64,000 bases of DNA from Anodontia alba (taxonomy: Eukaryota > Mollusca > Bivalvia > Lucinida > Lucinidae), in the NCBI GenBank assembly GCA_964016985.1, contig OZ024830.1, positions 16,644,419 through 16,708,418 on the forward strand, in the 5' to 3' direction. The translations under genes and the position numbers were made by a program. Shown here one piece after another: positions 23,151 through 34,557 of this stretch. The notes below the pieces were generated by a model that was not told where the DNA came from, did not search any database, and was given only the letters and a program-made list of their open reading frames with translations. Position 1 is the first letter of the stretch; each line of letters opens with the position of its first letter.

Positions 23151-23225
23151 ATCTCGGTCAAGTTTGAATATGTGGAGTAAAAAATTATGACACTATGTAA
23201 AATTTTTTTAAAACCTTGTTCACCA

Positions 23226-23452
23226 GTTGGGCAAGGCCTGCTATCCTTGTAGCAGGTAAGGGTAGATGGGGAATATTTTTATTTCTTCTGTTTCTTCACT
23301 TTCATTCCTGTTCCTTACTTCCCTGTCCCTCTCTTTAATCTCTTCTACTATCTGTTCTATCACTTTTCTCCCTTTCTCTGGGAGATGACACAAAATGACC
23401 CACAAGGGTTGACGTGTCATTAAACCCCAACACAATCACAATCAATCACCCT
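23226..23452 (+). mobile_element. SINE-like repeat, family C, copy 2
   Basis: Shares GGCCTGCTATCCTTG, TTTTTATTTCTTCTGTTTC, TTTCATTCCTGTTCC and GACACAAAATGACCCAC with 6728-6967. It ends GTCATTAAACCCCAACAC, a tail like that of family A. Confidence 0.62.
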
Positions 23453-23510
23453 CTTGAGACCACAGTAATGCTTCAGTCTTCATAAAACTATACCAGTATG
23501 TTTGTCTTGA

Positions 23511-23895
23511 TAGCCAGCCTCGGTGGCTCAGTTGGATGCGCTGTCTGTCTGGAGACCAGAGGTCGCGGGTTCAACCCGTTCCGAGGTCGGGAACATTCTT
23601 CTGTGGAGATTGATCATGAAATATTTTCTACGGTCATTCTCTCCCTTCCGCTGATTCAAGAAGGGCAGTTGTCAGTTTCAGGGCAGTTGTCAGTTTCTGG
23701 CGGAGAATGTGCACAATACTGGTTAACTGCTTAGAGGACTAAGCCTGCCCAGTAAACGTGTGGCTTGATAAACTGACCGTGCTCGACATGACTCCATTGA
23801 GTTGACTGGGCCGTAAAACCTCAACACAAACACAAAAACTGCGCTTGACATGACCCCATTGGGTTGACTGGGCCATAAAACTTCAACACAAACAA
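23511..23895 (+). mobile_element. Family A SINE with internal tail duplication
   Basis: The family A head (A box GGTGGCTCAGTTGGATGC) is followed by an 18-bp local duplication GGGCAGTTGTCAGTTTC and by a doubled 3' end: the GACATGAC...TTGACTGGGCC...CAACACAAAC block occurs twice. A perfect 13-bp TSD ATGTTTGTCTTGA flanks it (23498-23510, 23896-23908), so the doubled tail was present at, or arose after, a single insertion event. Confidence 0.92.
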
Positions 23896-23999
23896 ATGTT
23901 TGTCTTGACAATATCTTGGCCAAATTTGAAGATGGGTTATGTAAATAGGCTCTTTTTAAACCTGTTTCACCCTACTGTTTGATTGATTGCCATGGAAAC

Positions 24000-24757
24000 A
24001 AAAATGCAAAAATAGAAGAAAAACTAATACCTTAAAAAATATCTTCTCAGACACCACTGACTGATAATGGAAGAATAAAAAGTTTGTTCAGATGATGACC
24101 CTTGGTTGACATTTATATGGCAACTGCATCAAAAACCAATGGTTGTTCTCAAAATACTTTGTTGCCCTTGGGCCTCTTGTTTACGAAAATCTGCTCTGTA
24201 GCTTGGTTGCTATGGCAGCTTAGAGTTTCCATAGATTTATAATGGGGAAAATTGAAAAATGGCATTTAATGCCAAGCTATTGCAGATATTTTGGCAATCC
24301 TTTTATACAAATGTTCCTTAAGTAATCTATACGCCACACGATTATATGCCAAAAGCTCATTTTTATTATGGTATTGGTTGCTATGGAACCCAAAATGTAA
24401 AAAAAAATAAAAAAAAAAAAGACTTAGAAATCTATCTCCTCTGAATCCATACGCTCTTTGAAGCTGAGACTATAGAAGTATTCATTATATTAGCCTTTAC
24501 AGATTTTATGGTTCAAAATAATATCATGTTTGGTATTAAATCGAAGATCTTGAGAGCTTTACAAAAGATGATTTAAATGAGTCTTGTCTGCACCACGAGT
24601 CTTTATCCCACCCCTAAAATGTTTGGTACCAAAAGTTGTTTTTTATCTTTCCATATTTTCAGATGCTTGTTGTGCATATTGTTTTTGTTTTGCTTATAGG
24701 ATGAAACTTTTACTTAAATTACTGTATAAACCCTAAGTATTGGGACAGGAAGGCCAG
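24000..24757. other. Non-coding stretch, nothing well bounded
   Basis: Contains repeat pieces with GGTTGCTATGG motifs near 24205 and 24375, but no coding sequence. Confidence 0.4.
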
Positions 24758-24758
24758 T

Positions 24759-24807
24759 GCAAACAGTGTAGACCCAGATCAGAAACCACAGGGTCTTCAC
24801 TGTTTGC
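24759..24807. repeat. Recurrent palindrome family, copy 1
   Basis: The left arm GCAAACAGTGTAGACCC pairs with the right arm GGGTCTTCACTGTTTGC (16 of 17). Four other copies lie at 32820, 53303, 53598 and 54311. Confidence 0.75.
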
Positions 24808-26269
24808 CTCTTTTACAACAACAGTTTTGGACACATCATGGAGAAAAAGAGACTGGTTTTAATTTTTGGACAAGTAAGGTAAGGGGTTTTGGGGTTCCAG
24901 TTTTTAGGGTAAATATTGGTATTATATTTCACATCCTTAGGATAGAATTCATATAATTATATTTTTATACTGATGAGCATGTCTATAATTTAATCTCTTT
25001 TAAGTTTTATTTGTTTAATAGATGTACATTAATGCTGAGTAGATATTAATAAATAAACTTCAAAAAACTCTTCCATGGTTGTATTTTCCTGGTTTGCTAA
25101 ACAGACCTTTCTTGAATGATCTACTGGTGGTAATGTTTATGCAATCACTCCCATTATGTTAAATGTCTGTGTCATGTATACCCCTTATTCCCGCATAATG
25201 CAGGAGACCACTTTATTAATCAACTTTCGAGTGAATTTTCAGAACGTTGCTGTTTTTTTTTTTTTTATTATTTTAAACCTTGTTATTTCTATCAAAGTTT
25301 TAAACTAAATAAATCTGAATCTGTCTTATTTTCTCATGGCTTACATATCTCTAGATAAGATGGTTAACCAGATAAATGTTTTATTGAACCACAAAACGTG
25401 GGTAATGAGTACCCATAACATATGGCTTTTTGAGAAATATATGTATATTGTTTGGTTGCACAAATGGCTTTATCTAAAACTATGGCTAAGAAATACATAT
25501 TTTACATCGGCAAGTTAACGTAATGCAAGTAGGGTGATTTTGAAGCTAGCACTGTAGATCATCCGAGCTGACGGTTCCAAGAGCGGATATGTATTCTACA
25601 AGAACCATAACCTTATACACCTAGAATTATCACCTGTCACGCCCCTCTGACTTTTTAGTTCACTTGAGCCGAAGGCTTCGGGGGAGCTTATAGGGCAGAC
25701 AATGGTCCGTCGGTGTGTTGTCATCAACATTTCTAAACATCTCTGAAACTGCAAGACCAATTAAAACCAGAATATATACGGAGCCTCCATGGAATGGGGG
25801 ATTAATGGTTTTTGCCATAACCGACCGAATAGGCTCATTGGGGCGGGGATAGGGGAGATAAAGCGAACAGTCTGGCATCTGTCTGTATGTCCGTTCCAAC
25901 ATTTCGGGTTTAGGGGCTACCTCAACGATAAATTTCCATAGGTGAAATAACCCCTAAATCTACCAGGTATAGGGGCTAATTAATGTATTTTAAAACGGAA
26001 TAAATCGTGTCCAAACAAGCCCCCTAACCTCGTGTTGGCCTATCCTTCGATAAATCCAACACCTTTTGGAGGTGTACTATTTTACATGAGATAAAGGTAT
26101 ATCATGAGCAGGAAACACAATTCTGGTGTCATTGTATTTGAGTTATCTCCCCTGACAATATAACTGATCGCCATATTCAAAACTTATTTGAGATATATTG
26201 ATGATACTTCGTACATTTTTTTCTTGTTAACTTTCTGCACATGTACAATCCTGTGAACGCCATATTGTT
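24808..26269. other. Non-coding stretch with one dispersed-element edge
   Basis: Near 25655 an element edge TTTTTAGTTCACTTGAGCCG starts a piece with GGGGGAGCTTATAGGGC, matching the start of the 22240 element. Near 25900-26000 are short GGGGCTA repeats. Nothing else recognised. Confidence 0.4.
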
Positions 26270-27200
26270 TTTTAGCTCGTCTGAACAACGTTCACAGAGA
26301 GCTATTGTACTACCTTCGGCGGCGTCAGCATTGGCGTTGGCGTCCACAAATATTAAAGTTTTCGTTAAAGTTTTTAAGACCTCATTATTTCCTAACCTTA
26401 TCACCGATTTCATTCATCTTTGGTATGATGATACATATTGGTCCAAAATTTTGCGCAATACCATCCCCACTACCCTAGGTCATGTCAAGGTCAAGGTCTC
26501 AGACTTAAAATTTTCATATCAAAGTTTTTAGGATCTCATTATTTCTAAACTAAACAATAGATTTAGTTCCTATTTGGTATCATGATAGATACTTGTCAAA
26601 CGTTTTTATCAGTACCATCAGCACCCATGACCTTGACCTTGAGGTCGAGGTCACAGACAGAATTTAAATGTTAACGTTTTCGTTAAAATTTTTAGGATCT
26701 AATTTAATCCTAACCTTATCACTGATTTCATTCACCTTTGGTATGATGATACATATTGGTCCAAATTTTTTCGTAATACCATCCCCACCACCCAAGGTCA
26801 TGTCAAGGTCAAGGTCACAGACTTAGAATTTTCTTGTTAAAATTTTAAGTCAAAGTTTTTAAGATCTCATTACTTTTAAACTACACGATGGATTTAGTTC
26901 CTATTTGGTATCATGATAGATACTGATCAAAAGTTTTTTTTTATCAGCACCATCAGCACTCATAACTATAACCTTGAGGTCAAGGTCATAGGCTTAGAAT
27001 TTAAATATTAAAGTTTTCGTTAAAGTTTTTAAGACCTCATTTCCTAACCTTATCACTGATTTGATTCATCTTTGGTATGATGATACATATTGGTCCAAAA
27101 TTTTGTGCAGTACCATCCCCACTACCCTAGGTTATGTCAGCTCAAGGTCACAGAATTTTTCGGAAACAAAATGTGCAATATCAGGCGAGCTATCCTGTCT
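26270..27200 (+). repeat. Hairpin-capped array with ~325-bp higher-order unit
   Basis: The left cap is AGCTCGTCTGAAC...GTTCACAGAGAGCT (26275-26303), followed by GGCGTCAGCATTGGCGTTGG. The higher-order unit (two ~160-bp halves, starting TTAAAGTTTTCGTTAAAG) begins near 26352, about 26670 and about 27003. Halves alternate between TTTGGTATGATGATACATAT and TTTGGTATCATGATAGATAC versions. The right cap is a CCTGTCTGGCGACAGG hairpin at 27193-27208. Open frames here are by-products. Confidence 0.8.
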
Positions 27201-27213
27201 GGCGACAGGTCTT

Positions 27214-27262
27214 GTTTTTTTTTTTTTTTTTTTTTTTGGTGGTGGTGGTGGTGGGGGTGCGG
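27214..27262. repeat. Low-complexity T-run and GGT repeats
   Basis: A poly-T run of about 23 bases is followed by GGTGGTGGTGGTGGTGGGGG. This generates polyphenylalanine/polyhistidine-like open frames that are not genes. Confidence 0.9.
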
Positions 27263-28278
27263 GGAATCGCCATCTTTTCTGTTTTGTTTTTTACGTAGGA
27301 CACAGAGATATTTTGAAGTGTGCAATCACCTTGCCTCGTGCAATATAGATTCCAGTTATGAATCCTACTGTGTGTCTTGGCACCGAGATACGAAAGTAAC
27401 CCAATTTCATAGTGACCTATGCTCTTTTACAATGGCCTTTTCTTATTTCTAAGCATGACTAGATAGCAAATATGCTTTATAAAAATGTTATCCTTTGAAA
27501 GCATGAAAACGCCACAGATCTGAACAGTATGGAGTGTACTGATTTTCAAAGCCATTCTAGCTAGTTTCGGCCAAATATGCCTCGTCAGTGATCCTCACAT
27601 GTTTTTAAAATCTCACAAAGGAATCAATGATCCCAAAGGACAAGAAAATATAGTGTACACTATGATGAAGGGCAGGGAGACGTTTTATGGTCACCCCTAA
27701 CGCAGTTGTAGTGACGTTAAATATTTTATAAAAGGGTTATCTTTTGGGAGCAAGGAATACATATACACATAACGTACATTTATATGTCATAAACAAAATG
27801 CTATATGTACGATAGACTCCATAACCCATCACAGGGTTTTGGCTGTTAGCCTCCATTTAATAAATTCCGAGAAAAATGGTCGTTCGAAAGCAAAATCACA
27901 TTAAAGAAGGTTGAAATAGCAGACTCGATTACTGCTCAAACTGCGACATTAACAGATACATCTCAGCAAACAGGTTGAAAAACGAAACGTTGACATCACA
28001 TTAAATTTTAAGTTACTGTGATGCAAAATGTGATATGTATCTCAAAACCTACATGCATCCATGTATCATTTATCAAATATTATGCCCCTCTTGAGAACCT
28101 TCATCGAACAACATTGCTGCTTACCGTCTAAAGCGAAGAGGTGCTTCGGTTGTGTGTCTTTCCCGTTTGTTCATTTTGTTTTCGATTTTTGTTTTGTCAC
28201 ATAATGTCTCAAAGTATTTTTTTTTTTATTTTTTTTTTTTATTTTATTTTATTTATTTATTATTTTTTTTTTTTTTTT
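27263..28278. other. Non-coding stretch, nothing recognised
   Basis: No exon, RNA gene or bounded repeat could be supported. It ends in T-rich low complexity (28217-28278). Confidence 0.4.
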
Positions 28279-28361
28279 GACCATAGCTCAGTCGGACGCG
28301 TCTGACTAGTTGGTGGCCAAGAGGTGTCGAGGTCGGCAACTTCCTTGGATGGAGATTTCCT
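28279..28361 (+). repeat. Truncated SINE head within T-rich DNA
   Basis: ACCATAGCTCAGTCGGACGC resembles the family A A box and CGAGGTCGGCAACTTCCTT its head/body junction. The B box is lost. It sits between two T-rich runs. Confidence 0.6.
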
Positions 28362-28839
28362 TATTTATTTATTTATTTATTTTTTTTTTTTTTTTTTTTT
28401 TTTTCGACGAAAGCTGCATTTTTTCGAAAAATCGTTTATAGACTCTATATATTTTCTTATTATTGTGCTGCAAATAAATTTCAGTGCTAGCAGTGGTTGT
28501 CCATTGGTGCGTCACATTTTTTGATGAATTCTCAGCAACTGATTTTATAAAGAAGGTGCGTGTAGCATATTATGAGAGGTATGAGTTCGTATTATAGGGA
28601 TAAACATGAATTCCTACTTAGCTGAGCATTTAATTTCAACTGACTACAAGTTCGTCCTACGGTAACATTGTACTGAACTAAGTTGTGCGTTTAGTATAAC
28701 AGGGCTGATACTGTTCATTTGCTTCATATTGGAAACTTAGGCCATGTCAAGAAATGAGATGTTTTCGTGATTATGCGAAATGCGCAGATTCAGATCATAC
28801 TGAGCATCCATACCTTTATTATTCATCTGTACGTACCGT

Positions 28840-28970
28840 TTGATTTTGTCAGCGGGCAGTGTGGATTCTTAGATTGCGCGCGTATAGATTCTTATCAGAC
28901 TGCGCGGATGCGCAGTGTGTCTCCTGATCTGCATCTGCGCTGTCCGTACGCTCCGAACAAGCTTTTTCAA
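28840..28970. other. CpG-dense short block
   Basis: Unlike its neighbourhood, this block has many CpGs, including ATTGCGCGCGTATAGA and the stem-loop ACTGCGCGGATGCGCAGT. It could be an orphan promoter or an element end. No initiating exon can be identified. Confidence 0.3.
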
Positions 28971-28984
28971 TGACGGCTCCAGTG

Positions 28985-29640
28985 ACTTACTTTAAAAAAA
29001 AAAAAGGTAAGAGAAAAGTCCAGGGAGTGCCACAATCACAAACCGCAGCCCTTCCCAGACCCCAAACGGAAGAGGAAACCGACAAATCCAAACAAGCACA
29101 AATCGATCAAACGTACGAAAAGCACTAAGATTAGCTCTCTCTTCCCCAAGCGAGGTAATCGAAATACTAAAAGGACTGAAAAACACAAGAACAAAATGAC
29201 ACTCGGAAAGACAAACAACAAATCGCCTCGTAGAATAAACCACAAAGCAACAAAGAGTAAGACTTACACCGGGACCACCGCCTTAGAACGGTCAGTAGAG
29301 TAAACCACCGTGGGGTTTAAAGTACTTTTACAGCTAACTTCACCCTGGGTCCCGATGCTACTCTTAATACAGAAACACATAAAAATTCAGTTCGCATAAA
29401 GGCTCCCAACTCAGTCAATGCATCAAAGCGAAAACATAAAAATCAAATTAATCACTATAACAAACAAAGACGAGTACTCATGGCTAATTCTACTGTATGC
29501 CAGAGTAAATGAAAACCAATAGTTGAACCACGGCGGGCCAAGCCAAAGACATCGTCGAGCCCCAACCCACAGGTTAAAGCTTTACGAAGAGGCCGTCATT
29601 GAGTTTAAAGTTTCAAGCCGAGCCTGAACAATAATGATTT
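28985..29640. other. Unclassified block of distinct composition
   Basis: A/C-rich on the plus strand with few simple repeats. On the minus strand there are T/G-rich open frames (28992-29245) without recognised domains. Short motifs such as ACCGCCTTAGAACGG and CACCGTGGGGTTTAAAG occur once each. It may be a single-copy non-coding transcript or an element fragment. Confidence 0.3.
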
Positions 29641-29677
29641 GCTCATATTCGAATATGGTTTCTGTAACACGTATTCA

Positions 29678-29681
29678 GCTT

Positions 29682-29740
<59 letters not shown>
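29678..29740. repeat. Poly-T plus (GT)n microsatellite
   Basis: A T-run of about 24 bases is followed by roughly 18 GT dinucleotides. The overlapping Cys/Val-rich open frames are artefacts. Confidence 0.95.
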
Positions 29741-29744
<4 letters not shown>

Positions 29745-29777
29745 GTTTTTGGTTTACGGCCCTATCAAGAAAATTTC

Positions 29778-29813
<36 letters not shown>

Positions 29814-29972
29814 CGAGCCGATCATTAATAATCGTCCGGAGTACCCCGAAGAAAACAACCTGTTCTTCCGTTGCAGATCCTTGCGTCTCACTTTTGATCC
29901 GAGTAAGGCTTGAACACCGAGGGGTGAGACCTAATGATTGAAAGACAGCGCTCTTACCACTAGCCCAAGGAG
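29741..29972 (-). mobile_element. tRNA-like SINE, family B, copy 1
   Basis: On the minus strand the head GGCTAGTGGTAAGAGCGC carries an A-box-like motif. The body contains GGTCTCACCCCTCGGTG, and the 3' tail reads AGGGCCGTAAACCAAAAAC. A 34-base T-run interrupts it on the plus strand. A related copy lies at 41354-41556. Confidence 0.65.
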
Positions 29973-30196
29973 TTCCATCTTTCTGACTGCTAATAAAAGA
30001 CAATCTAGCTGAAACGTATCCGGGACTATGACGTATCTCGGATCTAGCAGATCTACTATCCTTATTATTTTCAAGTGCATGTTTGTTATGATGCGTTGAA
30101 ATGGATTGGCAACGAATGAAACTGAAATGAAACTTTATTATATTTGATTAGAAGACGACCTTTCAGGAATGCTCGCTGTTTCAACTCACATTTTTT

Positions 30197-30853
30197 GTCG
30201 CACCTGCTTTAGCAGGGGCGACTTATGCGTGAAAGTTTCCGTTCGTTCGTCTGTCCGTCAACATTTACCCTGGGTGTCTTGTGAGCGCAATTCCTCTTAC
30301 AGGTTTGCATGCACTGATCATTTTGAAACTTTACATGTGTTTTCTTCATGGCATGAGGATGTGCATGTGGTTTGAATCTAATTGTTAGATTATTTTTGGT
30401 CACTTTTTCCACATTGTGAACTGAATCATTTTTCACCCTCAATATATAGAGAGTGGGTACCTCTTGTGAGCACAAATCCTCTTACAGTTTCGTACCGATT
30501 ACTTTGCCTGTGTTTTCTTCGTGGTATGAGGCTGTACCTGTGGTTTTAGTATAATTGTTAGAACGTTTTTTTGTCACTTTTTCCGCATTGTGAACTTATG
30601 TCATTTTTAAGCCTTAATATAGAGACAGTGGGTACCTCTTGTGAGCGCAACTCCTCTTACAGTTTTGTACTGATAGTTTTGAAACTTTGCGTGTATTATC
30701 TTCATGGTAAGAGGGTGTGCATGTGGTTTGGATATTATTGTTAGATTATTTTTTTCACTTTTTCCGCATTGTGAACTTTGTCATTTTTGGGGTGGGAATG
30801 ATAATTCAACTAAACCCGCTGAAAATGTCCATATACCCCTCTCCCCCACCCCT

Positions 30854-30893
<40 letters not shown>

Positions 30894-31535
30894 AAATGCC
30901 GTATTTCAAAAGCTTGTCATGACCAGAACTTTTTATTTTTCTAAAAAACCATCAAAACCGCTGAAAATTCTCACCCCTGTAATATAATAATATATAAACA
31001 GTTGGTACCTCTTGTGAGCGCAACTCCACTTACAGTTTTGTACCGATTATTATGAAACTTTGCATGCGTTTTCTTCATGGTATGAGGATGTATATGTGGT
31101 TTGGATACAACTGTTAGATTATTTGTTGTCACTTTTTTCCACATTGTGAACTTCGTCATTTTCACCCTCAATATATAGACAGTGGGTACCTGTTGAGCAT
31201 CTCCTCATACAATTTTACCAATATTTTTTCAGCTTTGCACGAGTAACTTATACAATTTAAAACCGGTCTTTTTGACACTTTGCACGTTTTCTCCCAGGTC
31301 TGCAGAAGTGCACGTGGTTTTGATATTATTTTTAAATTTATTTTTGTCACTGTCCGCTTTAACTTGTCATTTTCTTACCTTAGATTTAATGCAAGTGTAC
31401 CGAGTATGGGTACTTTTCGAGCCCAACTTCTCATGCATCATATGAGAAAATGCATATGCTTTCGATGAAATTCCTAGATTAATTTCTTCTACCTGAAATC
31501 TCGGACACATCAATACCCGTATTGATGGGTCCGAG
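30197..31535 (+). repeat. Hairpin-to-hairpin array element, ~180-bp period
   Basis: The left cap hairpin is GTCGCACCTGC/GCAGGGGCGAC (30197-30222), followed by GTTCGTTCGTCTGTCCGTC. Units contain CTTGTGAGCGCAACTCC, TTTTCTTCATGGTATGAGG and TTTTCCGCATTGTGAAC. They begin near 30282, 30468, 30639, 31013 and 31194, with a (CA)n tract at 30857-30888 disrupting one unit. The right cap (31500-31535) is a hairpin pairing CTCGGAC with GTCCGAG and CATCAATA with TATTGATG around CCCG. No protein. Confidence 0.85.
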
Positions 31536-31778
31536 CTGAAATTAACATTGTTTTTGTTGGGGGTGATGGAGGGGCAGCAGGTGCGATATCAACTTCACCG
31601 AAGATGTATTGTAACTCTCTCCTTTGTAATTAAACCTGGTAATGCTTTCAAAATGTCTCCAATCAAGACAGACAACCGTGCTATAATTAACTAGAAATTA
31701 TGTGTAAGCAGCAGACTATACTGAATATTTCTGTGAAGTTTTTTTAAAAATGAGACAAAAACTGTAGAATAAACAAGC

Positions 31779-32481
31779 AAATTCCATAGGGAATTTATGT
31801 CCCCGCCTTATTTTTATTTGAGGTATTAAAAATGGGTAAGTTAACCAGAGGACCATTGGTCCTGTATCACTTACCTAAGTATTGAAGCGGGAAACCAGTG
31901 ATAAAAAATAATTTCAGGATTCTGAAAAAACCCACATGCATATCTTCAGACCATCCTTAAAGCACCTGTAAAGTTTCAAAAGGATCGGCTTAAAACTGTG
32001 GTAGGAGTTACCGGGACAAGGTACCTACTCCCTATACACTTCTGTAATATTAGAACTCAAAAGTCTAAAAAATTCAGAAAAGGTGATAAAAAATTATTTC
32101 AGGATTCTGAAAAATCCACATGCATATCTTCAGGCCATCCTAAAAACCCATGTAAAGTGTCAAAAGGATCGGCCGAAAACTGTGGGAGGAGTTAAGGGGA
32201 CAAGGTACCTACTCCCTATAGACTTCTGTAATATTAGCTCAAAAAATGTCTAAGTTCAAAATGTGTAAAAAGTGATAAAAATAATTTCAGAATTCTAAAA
32301 AAAACACCTGCATATCTTCAGACCATCCTTAAAGCACCTGTAAAGTTTCAAAAGGATCGGACAAAAATTGTGGGAGTAGTTAAGGGGACAAAATACCTAC
32401 AAAAAATTCGGAACCATGCACCACGCGCCACGGAAAGCCAAAAACGGTGTCCCTCCGCTTTTCTTCGAAAAGGCGGGGGAC
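31779..32481 (+). repeat. Hairpin-to-hairpin array element, three ~180-bp units
   Basis: The left cap is the palindrome AAATTCCATAGGGAATTT. Three units start near 31902, 32082 and 32272 with GATAAAAA.TAATTTCAG, carrying CATGCATATCTTCAGACC and GTTTCAAAAGGATCGG. The right cap (32449-32481) pairs GTCCC.CCGCTTTT with AAAAGGCGGGGGAC. The inner TTCG is part of the loop. Confidence 0.85.
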
Positions 32482-32819
32482 AACAAATATGTCCCCATAC
32501 TTTTATGGTCATGTATTCGGCAACAGCGTATGAAGCGCCTGTCCTTTCCTGAATAAGCCAAGGGTATTTAGCACTGTAATGAAACTGTTGAACATGAACG
32601 TCATGCATTGCTGCTCATCATACGAGACTTGTTTCCATCACAAGCATGGACAGACGGATAACGTACCAAGGGCTGGTAACCATGCAACAGTTTTGGGTCA
32701 AACTGTAGAACTGACTTGCTTAACTCGTTTATGCCAAGTAGATTTTTCCGTCTCGTATTATTCTATTCGATATTTAAAAGTATCTTCCATGATAATATAG
32801 TTTTCCGTTGAATCCAAGA

Positions 32820-32875
32820 CAAACAGTGCAGACCCTGATCAATTCTGCATCAACTGATCTGGGTCTACAGTTTGC
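32820..32875. repeat. Recurrent palindrome family, copy 2
   Basis: The left arm CAAACAGTGCAGACCCTGAT and the right arm ATCTGGGTCTACAGTTTG are near-complementary around a short AT-rich loop. Confidence 0.75.
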
Positions 32876-32988
32876 AAAAGCTACTTTGCGGCACATTCTA
32901 GCATTTATAGGTTAATGTAGTCCGAGAAGATAGCTATCTATGGTATTTGGTACTCTTCACTATATGTACACATATATAATTTGACTAG

Positions 32989-33248
32989 AGCCGACCTCGT
33001 TAGCTTGGTCGGATGCGAGTCTGACCACTGATCAGGATGTTGCAGGTTCGATACCTGCCTTGACAGGCAGCAGTCCTTTCGTAGAGACTGAACATGAAAC
33101 CTTTAAACTGTCATTCTCTCCCTTCCACTGATTCATAAGCAGTTACCAGTTTCTGGCCAAAGAAAGTGCACTGTACTGGTTAACCGCTTATGTAATTGCT
33201 CAGTATGACCTAAATAGTGTTGACTGGGCTGTTAAACTCCATAAAACT
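32989..33248 (+). mobile_element. tRNA-derived SINE, family A-prime
   Basis: The head GACCTCGTTAGCTTGGTCGG and B box GGTTCGATACC are followed by the body TTTCGTAGAGACTGAACATG and tail TGTTGACTGGGCTGTTAAAC. It shares the GACCTAAATAGTGTTGACTG block with the minus-strand copy at 38028-38312. Flanking TSDs are not clear. Confidence 0.82.
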
Positions 33249-33566
33249 TATTTTGACCAACCTAGGTCATATAGGACAAGAGAAAAATTTTGGACTGACA
33301 GTGACTACTTCCAGACACATGCAAGTGCGGCACCTGAACAAAGATATGAATCTAGAGGTTTATGGGCATATTTAAGGCATATTATATACATACATACTTT
33401 ATCGAGGAGGTTTGACCATATTTGCAGCAGATCTGTATTAATTACATACAGTACTGGCAGTATAGGGCTAAAATTTTATTTCTTTATAAAGTAAAACAAT
33501 AGGTATTTAGAAACAAATCTTTTATTTGTCAATTATAATTTTTAATGACTATCTATAATACTACAA

Positions 33567-34464
33567 GAGGGCCATGATGGCCCTGTATTGCTCACCTGAG
33601 TATCATAGCACTTAGAGAACGTGACCCATAAAGGATCAAAGTAAACATTCTGACCAAAATTCATGACGATTATAGAAGACAAACTTTTTGGGCAAGATTC
33701 ATGATGATTACTTCAAAAATGTGACCCCTAGCATGTTAACAAAGTCTTCCTTTGATCTGGCCTGGTGACCTAGTTTTTGACCCCAAATGACCCAGTTTCA
33801 AACTTGACCTAGAAATCATCGATAAACAATCTGAGCAAGATTCATGATGATTACTTAAAAATGTGACCGCTAGAGTGTTAAGAAGGTTTTCCGCTGATTT
33901 GGCCAGGTGACCTAGTTTTTTACCCCACGTGACCCAGTTTTAAACTTGACATAAAATCATCATGATGATTGCTTAAAAAATTGCTAGAGTGTTTTCTGCT
34001 GATTTGGCCCGGTGACTTAGTTTTTTACCCCAAGTGACCCAATTTTGAACTTGACCTAGAACTCATCAAGAAAAACACTTTGAGCAAGATTCATGATGAT
34101 TACTTCAAAATGTGACCTCTAGAGTGTTAACAAAGGTTTTCCTTTGATTAGGCCTGGTGACCTAGTTTTTAACCCCAAGTGACCCAGTTTCGAATCTGAC
34201 CTAGAAATCATCAAAGCAAATATTTTGAGCAATATTCATGATGACGGCTTCAAAAATGTGACTCTAGAGTGTTAAGGTTTTCCTTTGATTTGACCTGGTG
34301 ACCTAGTTTTTGAGCACAAGTGACCCAGTATCGAATTTGACCTAGATTTCATTGGGGCAAACATTCTGGGCAAGTTTCATCAAGAATGGGTCTAATTGTT
34401 GACGATGGACAACTGACAGATGGAGATCACAATAGCTCACCCTGAGCTTTTGCTCAGGTGAGCT
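33567..34464 (+). repeat. Hairpin-to-hairpin array element, ~145-bp period
   Basis: The left cap is AGGGCCATGATGGCCCT and the right cap (34434-34464) pairs AGCTCACC with GGTGAGCT and TGAGC with GCTCA. About five units carry GGTGACCTAGTTTTTGACCC, CAAGTGACCCAGTTTCGAA and GCAAGATTCATGATGATTAC. The tail before the cap is GACGATGGACAACTGACAGA. Widespread in molluscs by general appearance, but copy number cannot be judged here. Confidence 0.85.
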
Positions 34465-34557
34465 AAAAATCTGTTAGTCCAATATACAAATCAACAAATG
34501 AAAGACTCCATATTCCTCAAAATTAGACATTTTTTTCCTCGAGAAAAGTGAAGTTAT

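Noticed and set aside
27090..27452. Open frame with polyPhe and Trp runs
   Set aside because: It reads through a poly-T and GGT repeat and the end of a tandem array.
29605..30003. 132-codon minus-strand frame with Lys and Thr-His runs
   Set aside because: Caused by poly-T, (GT)n and a family B SINE; no domain.
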